DNA of 64,000 nucleotides from Planctomycetota bacterium (GTDB lineage: Bacteria; Planctomycetota; SZUA-567; H5-PLA8): positions 538,288 through 602,287 of the forward strand of contig JAOSKN010000002.1 of NCBI GenBank assembly GCA_027493525.1, given 5' to 3'. The notes beneath the pieces were generated by a model. It made no database searches. It was not told the DNA's origin and was given only the letters and a program-made list of their open reading frames with translations. Position numbers and translations under genes: made by a program. Positions 1 through 8,651 of the stretch are shown in pieces; the first letter of the stretch is position 1, and each line of letters begins with the position of its first letter.

Positions 1-213
1 CATTGCGTAGACGAGCGTGTTCAGGAGCGCGCGCTGGAAGATCGCATCGCTCGCCAGTTCGGCGTAGTTCGACCCGCCGACGTACTCCGGCGCGCGCAGC
101 ACCGAATAGTCGGTGAACGAATAACCGAAGCTCGCCGCGAACGGATACAGCGTGAAGACCAGCAGGCCCAGGATCCAGGGGACCACGAAGGCGCGCGCGC
201 GAGGTACGGGCAT
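1..213 (-). CDS. Sugar ABC transporter permease, N-terminal part (runs off window)
   Basis: Reading the minus strand from the ATG at 213 gives 71 codons without a stop, continuing past the window edge. The protein opens with a short basic tail, one hydrophobic segment (residues about 8-27, VVPWILGLLVFTLYPFAAS) and then FTDYSV, a glycine-containing loop and FQRALLNTLVYA. This order matches the start of MalF/UgpA-type inner-membrane permeases of binding-protein-dependent sugar importers, where the N(T) motif begins the conserved permease domain. The substrate cannot be told. The family assignment rests on a short piece, so confidence is moderate. Confidence 0.7.
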   Translation of the reverse strand, partial: MPVPRARAFVVPWILGLLVFTLYPFAASFGYSFTDYSVLRAPEYVGGSNYAELASDAIFQRALLNTLVYAM

Positions 214-220
214 GGAGCAT

Positions 221-251
221 CAGTAAACAGTGCGCGGAGATCAGTAAACAG
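221..251. repeat. Degenerate period-7 repeat (GTAAACA type)
   Basis: CAGTAAACAG occurs at 221-230 and again at 242-251, exactly 21 bp (three heptads) apart, with two degenerate heptads between. The unit GTAAACA is a variant of the GTGAACR heptad seen at 10748-10782. The array lies immediately upstream of the permease start codon. Confidence 0.6.
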
Positions 252-317
252 GAAAAACCGGCGGCCTCCGGCCGGGGCGCTTCGGGCAGCGCCTGGCTTT
301 AAGGCCGAAAGAGGCGC

Positions 318-1358
318 TCAGCGCTGATACAGCGGCAGGTACTGGTACGGCAGCGCCAGCACGATCACGCCCACTGAGGTGTCGAAGACCGGCGAGGCGC
401 CCCAGCCGGGCGAGGACCAGGAGCCGTCGGCGTTCTGCTCTTTGAGGTACCGCCGCCGGCGTTCGCCGAAGTACTTGACCCAGTCGTCCCCGCCGATCTG
501 GTGCAGGGCCTGCGCGGCATAGAACGTGGTGTAGCTGTCGTGCTGGTTGCGCGAGTTGTCCGCGTTGACGTGCCGCTTGACGTACTCGATGGCCTTCTTC
601 GTCTCAGGGGCGTTGTACATCCCCGCCATGAGCAGCAGTTCGGCGCCGGCGGCCGAGAGCGCGGGCCGCGAGCCGCTCATCCCCACCCGGTAGGCCACTC
701 CGCCGTCGGGCTGCTGCGATTTCTTGATGTAGTCGATGGCGCGTTGGAGCGTCCGGTCGGGGACGTTGAGCCCCACGTTGGCGCAGGCGCGCAGGGCCTG
801 GACCTGCGTGATCGTCACCGAACCTTCGTCCGTGCCGCTGTTGGGTGAATAGTACCAGCCGCCCTGGCTCGATTGCGCCTTCGAGACCAGCACGATCGCC
901 TTGTCCAGGCAGTCTTTGATCCGCCCGCCGAACTCCGTACCCGGCTCCATTCCGTAGCACTCCGCCAGGAACGTCATCGCGAAGCCGTGTCCGTACATGC
1001 TCCGGCCGTCGGTGGTGCTCCCGATGTGTCCGCTGCGGTCCTGCTGCTTGAGCAGGTACTCGATGGCGCGGGTGAGTTGGGGGCCGTATTTGCCCCGCGC
1101 GGGCGTCTGCCCGGCGGCCAGGAAGGCCAGCCCCGCCATGCCGGTCATCGCGCACGGGTAGCCCTGCGCGCCCGCGTTCCAGGAGCCGTCCCGCGCCTGG
1201 TTTTTGGCGAGCCAAGCGAGGGCTCGTTCGATGGCCTCGTCCTGCTTGGGCAGGAGTTCCTGGAACCCGTCGCTCTTCTCGGCGTCTTCGCCGGCGGCCT
1301 GGCCGGGCGCGGCCAGGACCAGCATCACGATCCACAATACCCTTCGCGCATGCGCCAT
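318..1358 (-). CDS. Secreted terpene-cyclase-like (prenyltransferase/squalene oxidase repeat) toroid protein
   Basis: 346 residues with a signal peptide (hydrophobic residues 7-22, then QAAGED). The mature part carries several QW-type repeats of an alpha/alpha toroid: NQARDGSWN, QDRSGHIG, QSSQGGWYY, QQPDGGV and QNADGSW. The family includes squalene-hopene cyclases and prenyltransferase beta subunits, but I see no DxDD motif, so catalysis is doubtful and a binding or structural role is more likely. The tail YQYLPLYQR resembles the tail YYRYLPIHR of the larger toroid protein encoded at 15960-17876, and the first repeats of both are close (ALAWLAKNQARDGSWN versus ALEWLARHQEQDGSWN). It is divergent from an ECF sigma gene (gap 225 bp). 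Confidence 0.85.
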   Translation of the reverse strand: MAHARRVLWIVMLVLAAPGQAAGEDAEKSDGFQELLPKQDEAIERALAWLAKNQARDGSWNAGAQGYPCAMTGMAGLAFLAAGQTPARGKYGPQLTRAIEYLLKQQDRSGHIGSTTDGRSMYGHGFAMTFLAECYGMEPGTEFGGRIKDCLDKAIVLVSKAQSSQGGWYYSPNSGTDEGSVTITQVQALRACANVGLNVPDRTLQRAIDYIKKSQQPDGGVAYRVGMSGSRPALSAAGAELLLMAGMYNAPETKKAIEYVKRHVNADNSRNQHDSYTTFYAAQALHQIGGDDWVKYFGERRRRYLKEQNADGSWSSPGWGASPVFDTSVGVIVLALPYQYLPLYQR

Positions 1359-1583
1359 GATCGAACCCCTGGGGAATTATAGACGCAATCTCAGGCGGTG
1401 TAAGGAGAACTCTCTGTAACGATTTAAATTCTCCGGGCGCGAATGGCTGCTCGAGACGGCGCGATCCGGCGATTCACCTAAACCGGCTTTCCTTTCGCTC
1501 GCAGCGGAATATCTTAGCTGATCCCAGGCATAGAGGTTATAGGCCGGAGCGTCGCCGCGGCGGCGTTTCGGAAGGAAGGGTGC

Positions 1584-2252
1584 ATGTCGGAGGATCGGCC
1601 GGGCGTTCTTAAGCCCGACCTCGATACGGCGGACGCGGCGGCTTCCCGCGACGCGGCGCTCGGGCCGCCGTCACGGGATCCGGCCGTCCGGCGGCGGCAG
1701 TTCGAGGATCTCGCGATGCCGCTCGCGCGGACGCTCCACGCGGCGGCCTACCGGCTTACGCGGCATGCGGCCCGGGCGGAGGATCTCGTGCAGGAGTCCT
1801 ACGTGCGGGCCTGGCAGAATTTCGACCGCTTCACGCTGGGGACCAACTTCAAGGCCTGGCTCTTCCGGATCATGACGCTGCTGTACCGGAACGAGCGGCG
1901 CAGCGCGAAGTCGCGCGAAGTGACGATGGATCCGGCGACGAGCGAGCAGGTGCTGCCGGCGGCCGCGGGTGAGCGGCCGGCGGACGAGGCGCGGGTGGAC
2001 TGGGACGCGGCGTACCCCGCGCTGGTGGACGACGAGTTCAAGCGCGCGCTGGACCGCCTGGACGAGGATCAGCGCGCGGTCTTCCTGCTGGTCACGCTGG
2101 GGGAGCTTTCCTACAAAGACTGCGCGGACGCGCTGGAGATCCCGATCGGGACGGTCATGTCCAGGCTCTTCCGCGCGCGGAAGCAGTTGCAGGACGAACT
2201 GGGCGCCTACGCCCGCGAGCGCGGCTTGGCGGGCTCGCGCGGGGCCGAATGA
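1584..2252 (+). CDS. ECF-type RNA polymerase sigma factor
   Basis: 222 residues. After a variable N-terminal tail of about 40 residues, region 2 is seen at roughly 45-110 (DLVQESYVRAWQNFDRF, then NFKAWLFRI) and region 4 at roughly 150-205 (LDEDQRAVFLLVTLGELSYK, then IPIGTVMSRLFRARKQL, the helix-turn-helix). The start ATG is preceded by a purine-rich GGAAGGAAGG. The gene is followed after 7 bp by a membrane anti-sigma-like gene, so the two are presumably one operon in which the second protein controls the first. Target promoters are unknown. Confidence 0.92.
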   Translation: MSEDRPGVLKPDLDTADAAASRDAALGPPSRDPAVRRRQFEDLAMPLARTLHAAAYRLTRHAARAEDLVQESYVRAWQNFDRFTLGTNFKAWLFRIMTLLYRNERRSAKSREVTMDPATSEQVLPAAAGERPADEARVDWDAAYPALVDDEFKRALDRLDEDQRAVFLLVTLGELSYKDCADALEIPIGTVMSRLFRARKQLQDELGAYARERGLAGSRGAE

Positions 2253-2259
2253 GGACGCG

Positions 2260-3117
2260 ATGACGGCCGAAGAGGCATTGCAGCGGCGGCAACCGTACCT
2301 GGACGGGGAACTCTCCGCGGGCGAACGCGCGGAGGTCGAGGCTTGCCTCGCGGCGGACCCCGCGCTGCGCGAGGCCTTCGAGGCCGAAGCCGCCTTCCAC
2401 GCCTTTCTGAAGCGCGCCAGCGCCCACGTCGAGGCGCCGGAAGGCCTCGTGACGCGCCTGGCCGGGAAGCTCTGGCCGCCCGAACCCGAGGCGCGCCCCT
2501 TCGCCCACCCTGCCGCCGCGCCCCTGCCGCCGCGTCGCCGCGCCTTCCGCCTCCCGGCGGCCGTCTCGTCCCTCGGCATGGCCGCCGCCGTGATGCTCGT
2601 CCTGGCCGGCATGACCTTCGGCGTGGCCCGCTTCCAGATCGCCCACGAATGCCCCTACATCGAATTGTGCCAGCAGACGCACGCGCGGATCCTTGGGGGC
2701 GGCATTCCCATGGCGCTGCGCAGCGCCGATGCCTCCAAACTGGTGAAGTACGTGAACACCCGCTCCGAGATGAACCTGGAGCGCCTGCCGGACCTGCTCG
2801 AGTTCAACCTGGAAGCCGCCGGCGCCGGGACCGTCTCGTTCCGCGCGATCGAAGGCCCCAACGCGACCTTCGTGCGTTACAATGGCTGCACCACCGGCGA
2901 CGCGTGCCTCTCCCTGATCGTGCACAACTGGCCGGAGGAGTACCCGGATCCGATGAACTTCGACCAGCGGACCGGCTTCTGGATCGTCGAACACCCCGAC
3001 TATCGGCTGATCAGTTGGAAGGGCTACGAGAACGGGCCGCTCTATTCGCTCGTCTCCAGACGCCCCCTCTCGGAGATGCTCAAGATCGCCGAATTGGCGC
3101 GTGCACAGGCCAAATAG
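2260..3117 (+). CDS. Anti-sigma factor-like single-pass membrane protein
   Basis: 285 residues, starting at the ATG at 2260 just after the sigma-factor stop. Residues 1-70 are a helical cytoplasmic domain (PYLDGELSAGERAEVEACLA) that looks like an anti-sigma domain without the usual zinc-binding HxxxCxxC. A transmembrane segment lies at about 99-122. The extracytoplasmic part, about 160 residues, has four cysteines, two of them as CPYIELC near residue 131. Its fold is not recognised; the pattern FVRYNGCTTGDACLSLIVHNW hints at a sensor domain. Position after the ECF gene is the main argument for an anti-sigma role. Confidence 0.75.
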   Translation: MTAEEALQRRQPYLDGELSAGERAEVEACLAADPALREAFEAEAAFHAFLKRASAHVEAPEGLVTRLAGKLWPPEPEARPFAHPAAAPLPPRRRAFRLPAAVSSLGMAAAVMLVLAGMTFGVARFQIAHECPYIELCQQTHARILGGGIPMALRSADASKLVKYVNTRSEMNLERLPDLLEFNLEAAGAGTVSFRAIEGPNATFVRYNGCTTGDACLSLIVHNWPEEYPDPMNFDQRTGFWIVEHPDYRLISWKGYENGPLYSLVSRRPLSEMLKIAELARAQAK

Positions 3118-3222
3118 CCTTCATCGTTCCTAAAAATATCCTAACCCAAGCCTGCGCATGCTGCGGGGTCGTCGCATTATCGGAACTTACGTGGCATTAT
3201 GGATTTGGATCAAAGGCACCCC

Positions 3223-3251
3223 TTGACAGCACCCCTCAATAAAAAGACAAT
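3223..3251 (+). promoter_or_regulatory. Sigma-70-like promoter
   Basis: A perfect -35 box TTGACA (3223-3228) is followed after 17 bp by GACAAT (3246-3251, four of six matches to TATAAT) in a locally A/T-rich stretch. Transcription would start near 3258, upstream of the zinc-ribbon gene and probably its downstream PKD gene. This supports choosing a start codon for that gene downstream of about 3260. Confidence 0.6.
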
Positions 3252-3372
3252 AACCTCTAGTGGATTAAGGGCTAAGGGCGTGAAGGCCGGTATGGCGGAG
3301 TGCGCTGCCGGTGACGCGCCTTGTTTCAAGCGCAAAGGTTGCTGGGGGACGGCCTTGAAGGAAAGGGCACCC

Positions 3373-3960
3373 GTGACCAGCGAGTGGAAGATCGCCAAGT
3401 CGAGTTCCGGCTGTCGGCAGTGCCAGCATGAATTCAAGCCCGGGGAGATTTACTTCTCGGCGCTCGCGAAAGCGGACGATCAGAGTCTGAGGCGGGACGA
3501 TTACTGTCCGGCATGCTTCCAGGCGCAGCGGCCCGCGGAGGTCTTCTCGTTCTGGAAGACGTCCATCCCGCTGGAGGACGAGGCGGCGGAGCGCCGGCCG
3601 GTGCTGGATATCGAGTCCGTCCTGGATTTCTTCCGCCGCCTGGCCGGGGACTCGGACGTCCAAAAGGTGGCGTTCCGCTACGTCCTGGCCCTGATGCTGA
3701 CGCGCAAGCGCGTGCTCAAGCTCGGCGGCTCGGGGCGTGACGAGGAAGGGCGCGACGTGCTGGTCTTCGTCGAGCGCAAGGGCGGCGAGAAGCATGACGT
3801 GCGGCAGCCCGACCTCGCGGAAGGCGAGCTGAGCGCGGTGAGCGAGGAACTGGGCCGCCTGCTGGGCCTGGCGCCGCCGAAGCCTGCCGCGCCGAGCGGC
3901 GACGAAGAGGCGGCCGAAGCCGTCGAGGCGGCGGCCGAGGTGGGCGCGCCGAGCGCGTAG
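3373..3960 (+). CDS. Zinc-ribbon-like protein of unknown function
   Basis: The open frame extends back to 3199, but the promoter at 3223-3251 and a ribosome-binding-like GGAAAGG just upstream favour the GTG at 3373 (195 residues). An ATG at 3292 is the alternative. Residues about 12-50 contain two CxxC pairs (GCRQCQHEF and YCPACF), which would bind one zinc ion. The middle is helical and charged, with LTRKRVLKLGGSG; the C-terminus is an Ala/Glu-rich tail. I do not recognise a named family. The PKD/HEAT gene starts 29 bp downstream on the same strand, so the two may be co-transcribed. Confidence 0.7.
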   Translation: MTSEWKIAKSSSGCRQCQHEFKPGEIYFSALAKADDQSLRRDDYCPACFQAQRPAEVFSFWKTSIPLEDEAAERRPVLDIESVLDFFRRLAGDSDVQKVAFRYVLALMLTRKRVLKLGGSGRDEEGRDVLVFVERKGGEKHDVRQPDLAEGELSAVSEELGRLLGLAPPKPAAPSGDEEAAEAVEAAAEVGAPSA

Positions 3961-3989
3961 CGAGCGAGCCTGGGGGGAGGTTGCTGGGG

Positions 3990-6900
3990 ATGACGTACAG
4001 GCGCCCGAGCCGCACCTTCGCGCTGCTCCTGCTGCTGGCTTCGGCCGGCGGCGTCCTCTCCGCCCGCGCGGAGGGGCTCGACAACGAGGAATGGCGCGTC
4101 CCGCTGGAAGTGGACGCGAAGGATCCCGACGGCGATCCGCTGAACTTCCTGTGGACCCAGACGGGCGGGCCCAAGGTCCGCATCGCCGACCCCAACGCGG
4201 CCAAGACCTGGTTCGTCCCCACCGAGCCCGGCGAGTACGTCTTCGAGGTGAAGGTCGACGACGGGAAGGACTCCGTCGTCGGGACCAAGAAGATCAAGGT
4301 CTCGCGCCCCAATCGCACCCCGGTCGCCGTGCCGAAGGTTCTTCCCGAGAAGGCCGAACTGAACCAGCGCATCCTCGTCGATGGGAGCCTCAGCAAGGAC
4401 GAGGACGGCAAGATCGAGCAATACGAATGGCGCCAGGTGAGCGGCCCGCCGGTCACCCTGACCCAGGACGAGCTGACCCGCCGCGAGTTCCATTTCGACG
4501 CCAAGGCCGATGGCGATTACGTCTTCGAACTCAAGGTCTTCGACGGCAAGGTCTGGAGCGCGCCGGCCCAGGCGCTCTGCAAGGTCTCCGCCGCCAACCG
4601 CAAGCCCATCCTCATCCAGCCCGAGGAGACGGTCGAGCACAAGCTGCCGGGCGAGGAGCCGAAGGTCGTCGAGCCGCCCAAGGCCGGCGAGCCGCCGGAC
4701 GTCAGCCGGATCGCCGAAGGCAAGACGGTCAAGCTGGGCGAGGAGATCGTGCTGGACGGGCGCGGCTGCAAGGATCCGCTGGGCGAGCCGATGGACTACT
4801 TCTGGTCCCAGAAGCTCGACGGCAAGGCCCCGATGCTCCGCTCGATGCAGGACGATCCGAAGTTCGCCGAGAACGGGCGCAAGGAATCCTGGGCCTCCCC
4901 GGTCTGGCGCGTCACCCCCACGCAGCCGGGCGTCTACCGCTTCCAGCTTGAAGTGACCGCCGGCAAGGGCCAGCAGCAGCGCAGCGCCAAGAGCAAGGTG
5001 ATCGTCTTCACGGTGGTCTCCGACGACGAGCCGCCCGTGGCCGAGCTGTTCACCGCCACGCCGGTGGTCGAGAAGGGCGCAACGGTCGAACTCGACGGCT
5101 CCAAATCCCATGACAAGGAAAAGAGCGAACTGCAGTACATCTGGGGCTGGTCCGGCACCGGACTCAAGCCCAGCAACTGGATCGGCCGCGACGGCCCGAA
5201 GGTCAAATTCGTGGCCGAGGAAGAAGGCAGCTATGGCATCAAGCTGATCGTCAGCGACGGGAAGCACCAGAGCGAGCCGGCGACCACGATGGTCCTCGTC
5301 CGCGGGGCGAACCGCGCGCCGACGGTGAACCTGCCCGAGTCGGTGCAGGCGATCGTCAACGAACCGGTCCGCATCGAGGCCGTGGTCGAGGACGAGGACC
5401 AGGACCGCCTCACCCTCAAATGGTCGGTGCTCGAACCCAAGGACTTCAAGCTGCCCGAGGAGGCCGCCGCGCAGAATCCGCTGATCTTCACGCCCCCGGA
5501 GAAGCGCGTCTACCTCGTCCAGCTCGTCGCCAACGACGGGAAGGCCGACAGCAAGGCGGGGCAGGTGCAGGTTCACGTGGGCAGCGAAATCGATCTGGCT
5601 CCCACGGCCATCGTGCGGGGGCCCGAGAAGGCCGTCGCGGGGCAGGAGGTCGTGCTTTCCGGCGCCGAGAGCCAGGATCCCGAGCTGAAGCGCCTCTCCT
5701 ACGCCTGGAAGCAAGTCGCCGGCCCTGCCATACCTGCGCCGCGCCCGGGCATCAACGACAAGGAATGGACGTTCACGCCTGAAGAAAAGGGCGAATACAA
5801 AGTCGAACTCGTGGTCGGTGACGGCGTCAACGAGAGCCAGCCGCACGTCTTCAAGTTCAGCGTGGCCGAAGCCCCGTCGAAGCCCGAGGTCGCGCCGGAG
5901 GTGACGCCCGAGGTCGCCCAGCCGGCGCCGCCCGCCGAGCGGAAGAATCGCGTCCCGGTCGCCGCGATCGCCGAACCGGCAACGGTCTTCGCCGGGGACG
6001 CCGCCGAACTGGATGGGAGCGGCAGCAAGGACGAAGACGGCGACAAGTTGACCTACCGCTGGCGCGTGCTGGACAAGACCCCTGCGGTGGATCTGGGCGA
6101 TCGCGACGGGCCGAAGCTGAAGGTTACGACGGTCGAACAGGGCACGGTGCGGGTCGAACTGCTGGTTAACGACGGCAAGGCCGACAGCGCGCCGTGCGTG
6201 GTGCAGCTCAAGATCCTGCGCAAGCAGGCGGAGCCGCTCGCGCAGCCCGAAGGCCCGACGACCGGAAGCGTGGGCGAGGAGCTCGTGCTGAGCGGCGAGA
6301 AGAGCCGCAGCCCCGGCGGCGGGCGCATCACCGAATACTTCTGGCTGCAGGTGCCCGAGAGCGGCCCCGACGCGAAGCTCAGCGAGCGCCAGGCGCGGCA
6401 GGCCAGGCTCGTCTTCCGTCCCGAGGCGCCCGGCGCCTACGCGTTCCAGCTCGTGGTCGTGGACGAGAACGGGCAGAAGAGCCCGCCGGCCACCTGGACG
6501 GTGAACGTCGCCGTGGCGGCCAAGGCCCCGCAGGCGGTGGCCAAGGTGCTGGGCGAAGGGCCCTTCGCGCTGGGCCAGGAACTCGTGCTCAGCGCCGAGG
6601 AGAGCAAGGACCCCGAAGGTCTGGCGCTGGAGTTCCGCTGGAAGCAACTGGACGGCCCGCGCCAGGTGGACATGAAACCCGACGGCGCGAAGTTGTCCGT
6701 GCGGCCCCAGCAGCCCGGCCAGTACGCCTTCGAAGTCAGCGTGGACAACGGCAAGGCCAAGTCCAGCGACCGCGTGAGCTTCGAGGTCGGCGAGGGCGAC
6801 AAGCCGCCCATCGCGAGGATCGCCGAACTGGTTCCCGTCGAGGCCGGCGACAAGCTGACCCTCGACGCCACCGGCTCTTCCGACCCGGAAGGCAAGGCCC

Positions 6901-8624
6901 TTGAATACCGCTGGAAGGCGCTGAGCTGGCCGGAAGGCGGCGAGCCGAGCCTGGGCTGGCTCGCGTACAAGCGCGACAACCTGAAGGTCAAGCTGCCCAA
7001 GGCCGGCGAGTACGAGTTCGAACTGAAGGTTTACGACGGCAAGCTGTGGAGCGAGGCGGCGAAGGCCAAGGTGAAGACCCGCCAAGCCAACGTCCCGCCG
7101 CAGGCCTCGCCCGTGGCGCTGGCCGGCTTCTCGGCCGCCGACCTGGCCGGAGGCAAGAACCTGCTGGAACTGCCGCACATCTTCAAGCACCGGCACCTGA
7201 TCACCGAGGAACGGCGCGAGGTGATCCTCGACGGCTCCGGCTCGACCGACCCCGACCAAGGCCCCGAGCCGCTCGCCTACGAATGGCGCCAGGCCACCGG
7301 CGCGCGCCCCGAGAACGTGCAGGTGGACGGCCCGCGGGTCCGCTTCGTCGCCGCGCGCAAGGGCGACATGGTCTGGGAACTGATCGTGCGCGACGGCAAG
7401 GACGCGAGCCAGCCCGAGCGCGTTCAGGTCACGGTCGTCGAACCGGCCTCCCTGCCGCGCGCGATCGCCAAGCCCAACGTGATTGAGGCCAAGGTCGCGC
7501 AGCGCGGCGGCAGCCAGCACAGCAACATCGTGATCCTGGACGGTTCGGACAGCACCGCCGGCGAAGGCCGGCAGTTGAAGAGCTACGAATGGAAGCAGGT
7601 CGGCGGAGAAGACCTCCAGCTCAGGGCTCCGGCGCTGGCCAAGCCGCGCGTCGGCCTGCGCATCTACCATGCCGGGAAGTACCGCTTCACCCTGACCGTC
7701 TTCGACGGAGAGTATACGAGCCTCCCGGCCACGGTGGACGTCAACGTGACCGATCCGGCGCTCGATACGGCCGTGACTCCGCGCGAAGAGAAGCCCGCAC
7801 CGCGGGAAACCCCTCCCGAGCAGAAGTCCACCCCCAAGACCGAGACGAACCCGGATTCGGTCGAAGCGCGGGATCCGGAGCGCGTCACGGAGCCGCCGCC
7901 GCCCAAGCTGACGGTCAAGCCCGAGGAAGCTCCGCCGACGCCCCAGGACGACGGTACCCTGATTCCTCCCCCCACCGACGTGAAGATCGGGGAGAAGCCC
8001 GAAGCGAAGCCCAAGCCCAAGGAAGAGCCCGCGCCCGAGCCGGTCGCGGTCAAGCCGGAGCCCGCGAAAACGGAGTCGCCCAGCGATTTGCCCAAGGAAG
8101 AACCGCTCTCGACCGCTCAGGCTTCGAAGCCCAAGGAAGAACCGGTTCGGACCCCCGAGCCCAAGGAAGAGCCCGCGCCGCCGCCCCAGCCTGTGGTGAC
8201 GGTGCGCCCCGAGCCGGAGCCCGCGCCCGAACCGGTCGCGCAGCCCGACCCGGTTCAGCCGGTCGTGACCCGCTCCAAGAAGGCCTGGGACGACCCCGAA
8301 TTCCGCAAGGACGATCCGGTCTTCCAGACTCAAAAGCGGCGTTATCTGGCCACGGCCCTCCAATCGGGTGCGGAAGCCGAACGCGAATTGATTAAAGGAC
8401 TGGACGATCGCGACGCGGACCTGCGCTCGGTGGCGGCGATGTGCCTGGTGCAGCGCGGCTTCGGTTCGGTGCCCACGCTGATCGCGGTTCTGGAGCAGGG
8501 CTCCGATACGGCGCGCACCGAGGCCCGCGCCGCGCTCGCTGAACTGGCCAAGAAGGACCACGGAACCGACCCACGCGCCTGGAAGCGCTGGTGGAACGAG
8601 TTCCTGGGACTGCCGGTCGAATAG
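3990..8624 (+). CDS. Giant secreted PKD-repeat protein with HEAT-like C-terminus
   Basis: 1544 residues from the ATG at 3990, chosen over a TTG at 3981 because of the GGGGGAGG about 10 bp upstream. A signal peptide (residues 10-28) is followed by about twelve PKD/REJ-type beta-sandwich repeats over residues 30-1255. Each shows variants of a DGSxSxDxD strand, YxWxQ and a closing GxYxFxLxVxDGK. Residues about 1260-1420 are a Pro/Glu/Lys-rich spacer with repeated PKEEP. The last 120 residues are helical and HEAT-like (ELIKGLDDRDADLRSVAAM) and end in the motif DPRAWKRWWNE, common in planctomycetal HEAT proteins. A role in the cell envelope or adhesion is inferred; no catalytic domain is visible. 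Confidence 0.9.
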   Translation: MTYRRPSRTFALLLLLASAGGVLSARAEGLDNEEWRVPLEVDAKDPDGDPLNFLWTQTGGPKVRIADPNAAKTWFVPTEPGEYVFEVKVDDGKDSVVGTKKIKVSRPNRTPVAVPKVLPEKAELNQRILVDGSLSKDEDGKIEQYEWRQVSGPPVTLTQDELTRREFHFDAKADGDYVFELKVFDGKVWSAPAQALCKVSAANRKPILIQPEETVEHKLPGEEPKVVEPPKAGEPPDVSRIAEGKTVKLGEEIVLDGRGCKDPLGEPMDYFWSQKLDGKAPMLRSMQDDPKFAENGRKESWASPVWRVTPTQPGVYRFQLEVTAGKGQQQRSAKSKVIVFTVVSDDEPPVAELFTATPVVEKGATVELDGSKSHDKEKSELQYIWGWSGTGLKPSNWIGRDGPKVKFVAEEEGSYGIKLIVSDGKHQSEPATTMVLVRGANRAPTVNLPESVQAIVNEPVRIEAVVEDEDQDRLTLKWSVLEPKDFKLPEEAAAQNPLIFTPPEKRVYLVQLVANDGKADSKAGQVQVHVGSEIDLAPTAIVRGPEKAVAGQEVVLSGAESQDPELKRLSYAWKQVAGPAIPAPRPGINDKEWTFTPEEKGEYKVELVVGDGVNESQPHVFKFSVAEAPSKPEVAPEVTPEVAQPAPPAERKNRVPVAAIAEPATVFAGDAAELDGSGSKDEDGDKLTYRWRVLDKTPAVDLGDRDGPKLKVTTVEQGTVRVELLVNDGKADSAPCVVQLKILRKQAEPLAQPEGPTTGSVGEELVLSGEKSRSPGGGRITEYFWLQVPESGPDAKLSERQARQARLVFRPEAPGAYAFQLVVVDENGQKSPPATWTVNVAVAAKAPQAVAKVLGEGPFALGQELVLSAEESKDPEGLALEFRWKQLDGPRQVDMKPDGAKLSVRPQQPGQYAFEVSVDNGKAKSSDRVSFEVGEGDKPPIARIAELVPVEAGDKLTLDATGSSDPEGKALEYRWKALSWPEGGEPSLGWLAYKRDNLKVKLPKAGEYEFELKVYDGKLWSEAAKAKVKTRQANVPPQASPVALAGFSAADLAGGKNLLELPHIFKHRHLITEERREVILDGSGSTDPDQGPEPLAYEWRQATGARPENVQVDGPRVRFVAARKGDMVWELIVRDGKDASQPERVQVTVVEPASLPRAIAKPNVIEAKVAQRGGSQHSNIVILDGSDSTAGEGRQLKSYEWKQVGGEDLQLRAPALAKPRVGLRIYHAGKYRFTLTVFDGEYTSLPATVDVNVTDPALDTAVTPREEKPAPRETPPEQKSTPKTETNPDSVEARDPERVTEPPPPKLTVKPEEAPPTPQDDGTLIPPPTDVKIGEKPEAKPKPKEEPAPEPVAVKPEPAKTESPSDLPKEEPLSTAQASKPKEEPVRTPEPKEEPAPPPQPVVTVRPEPEPAPEPVAQPDPVQPVVTRSKKAWDDPEFRKDDPVFQTQKRRYLATALQSGAEAERELIKGLDDRDADLRSVAAMCLVQRGFGSVPTLIAVLEQGSDTARTEARAALAELAKKDHGTDPRAWKRWWNEFLGLPVE

Positions 8625-8651
8625 GCCTGGCGCACTCCATGCAACGGACTG

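Noticed and set aside
3678..8561. A 1627-codon open frame antisense to the PKD/HEAT gene
   Set aside because: It mirrors the codon bias of the sense gene in very G+C-rich DNA, is dominated by Arg, Gly, Leu and His without domains, and the sense strand has clear PKD repeats, a signal peptide and a ribosome-binding site.
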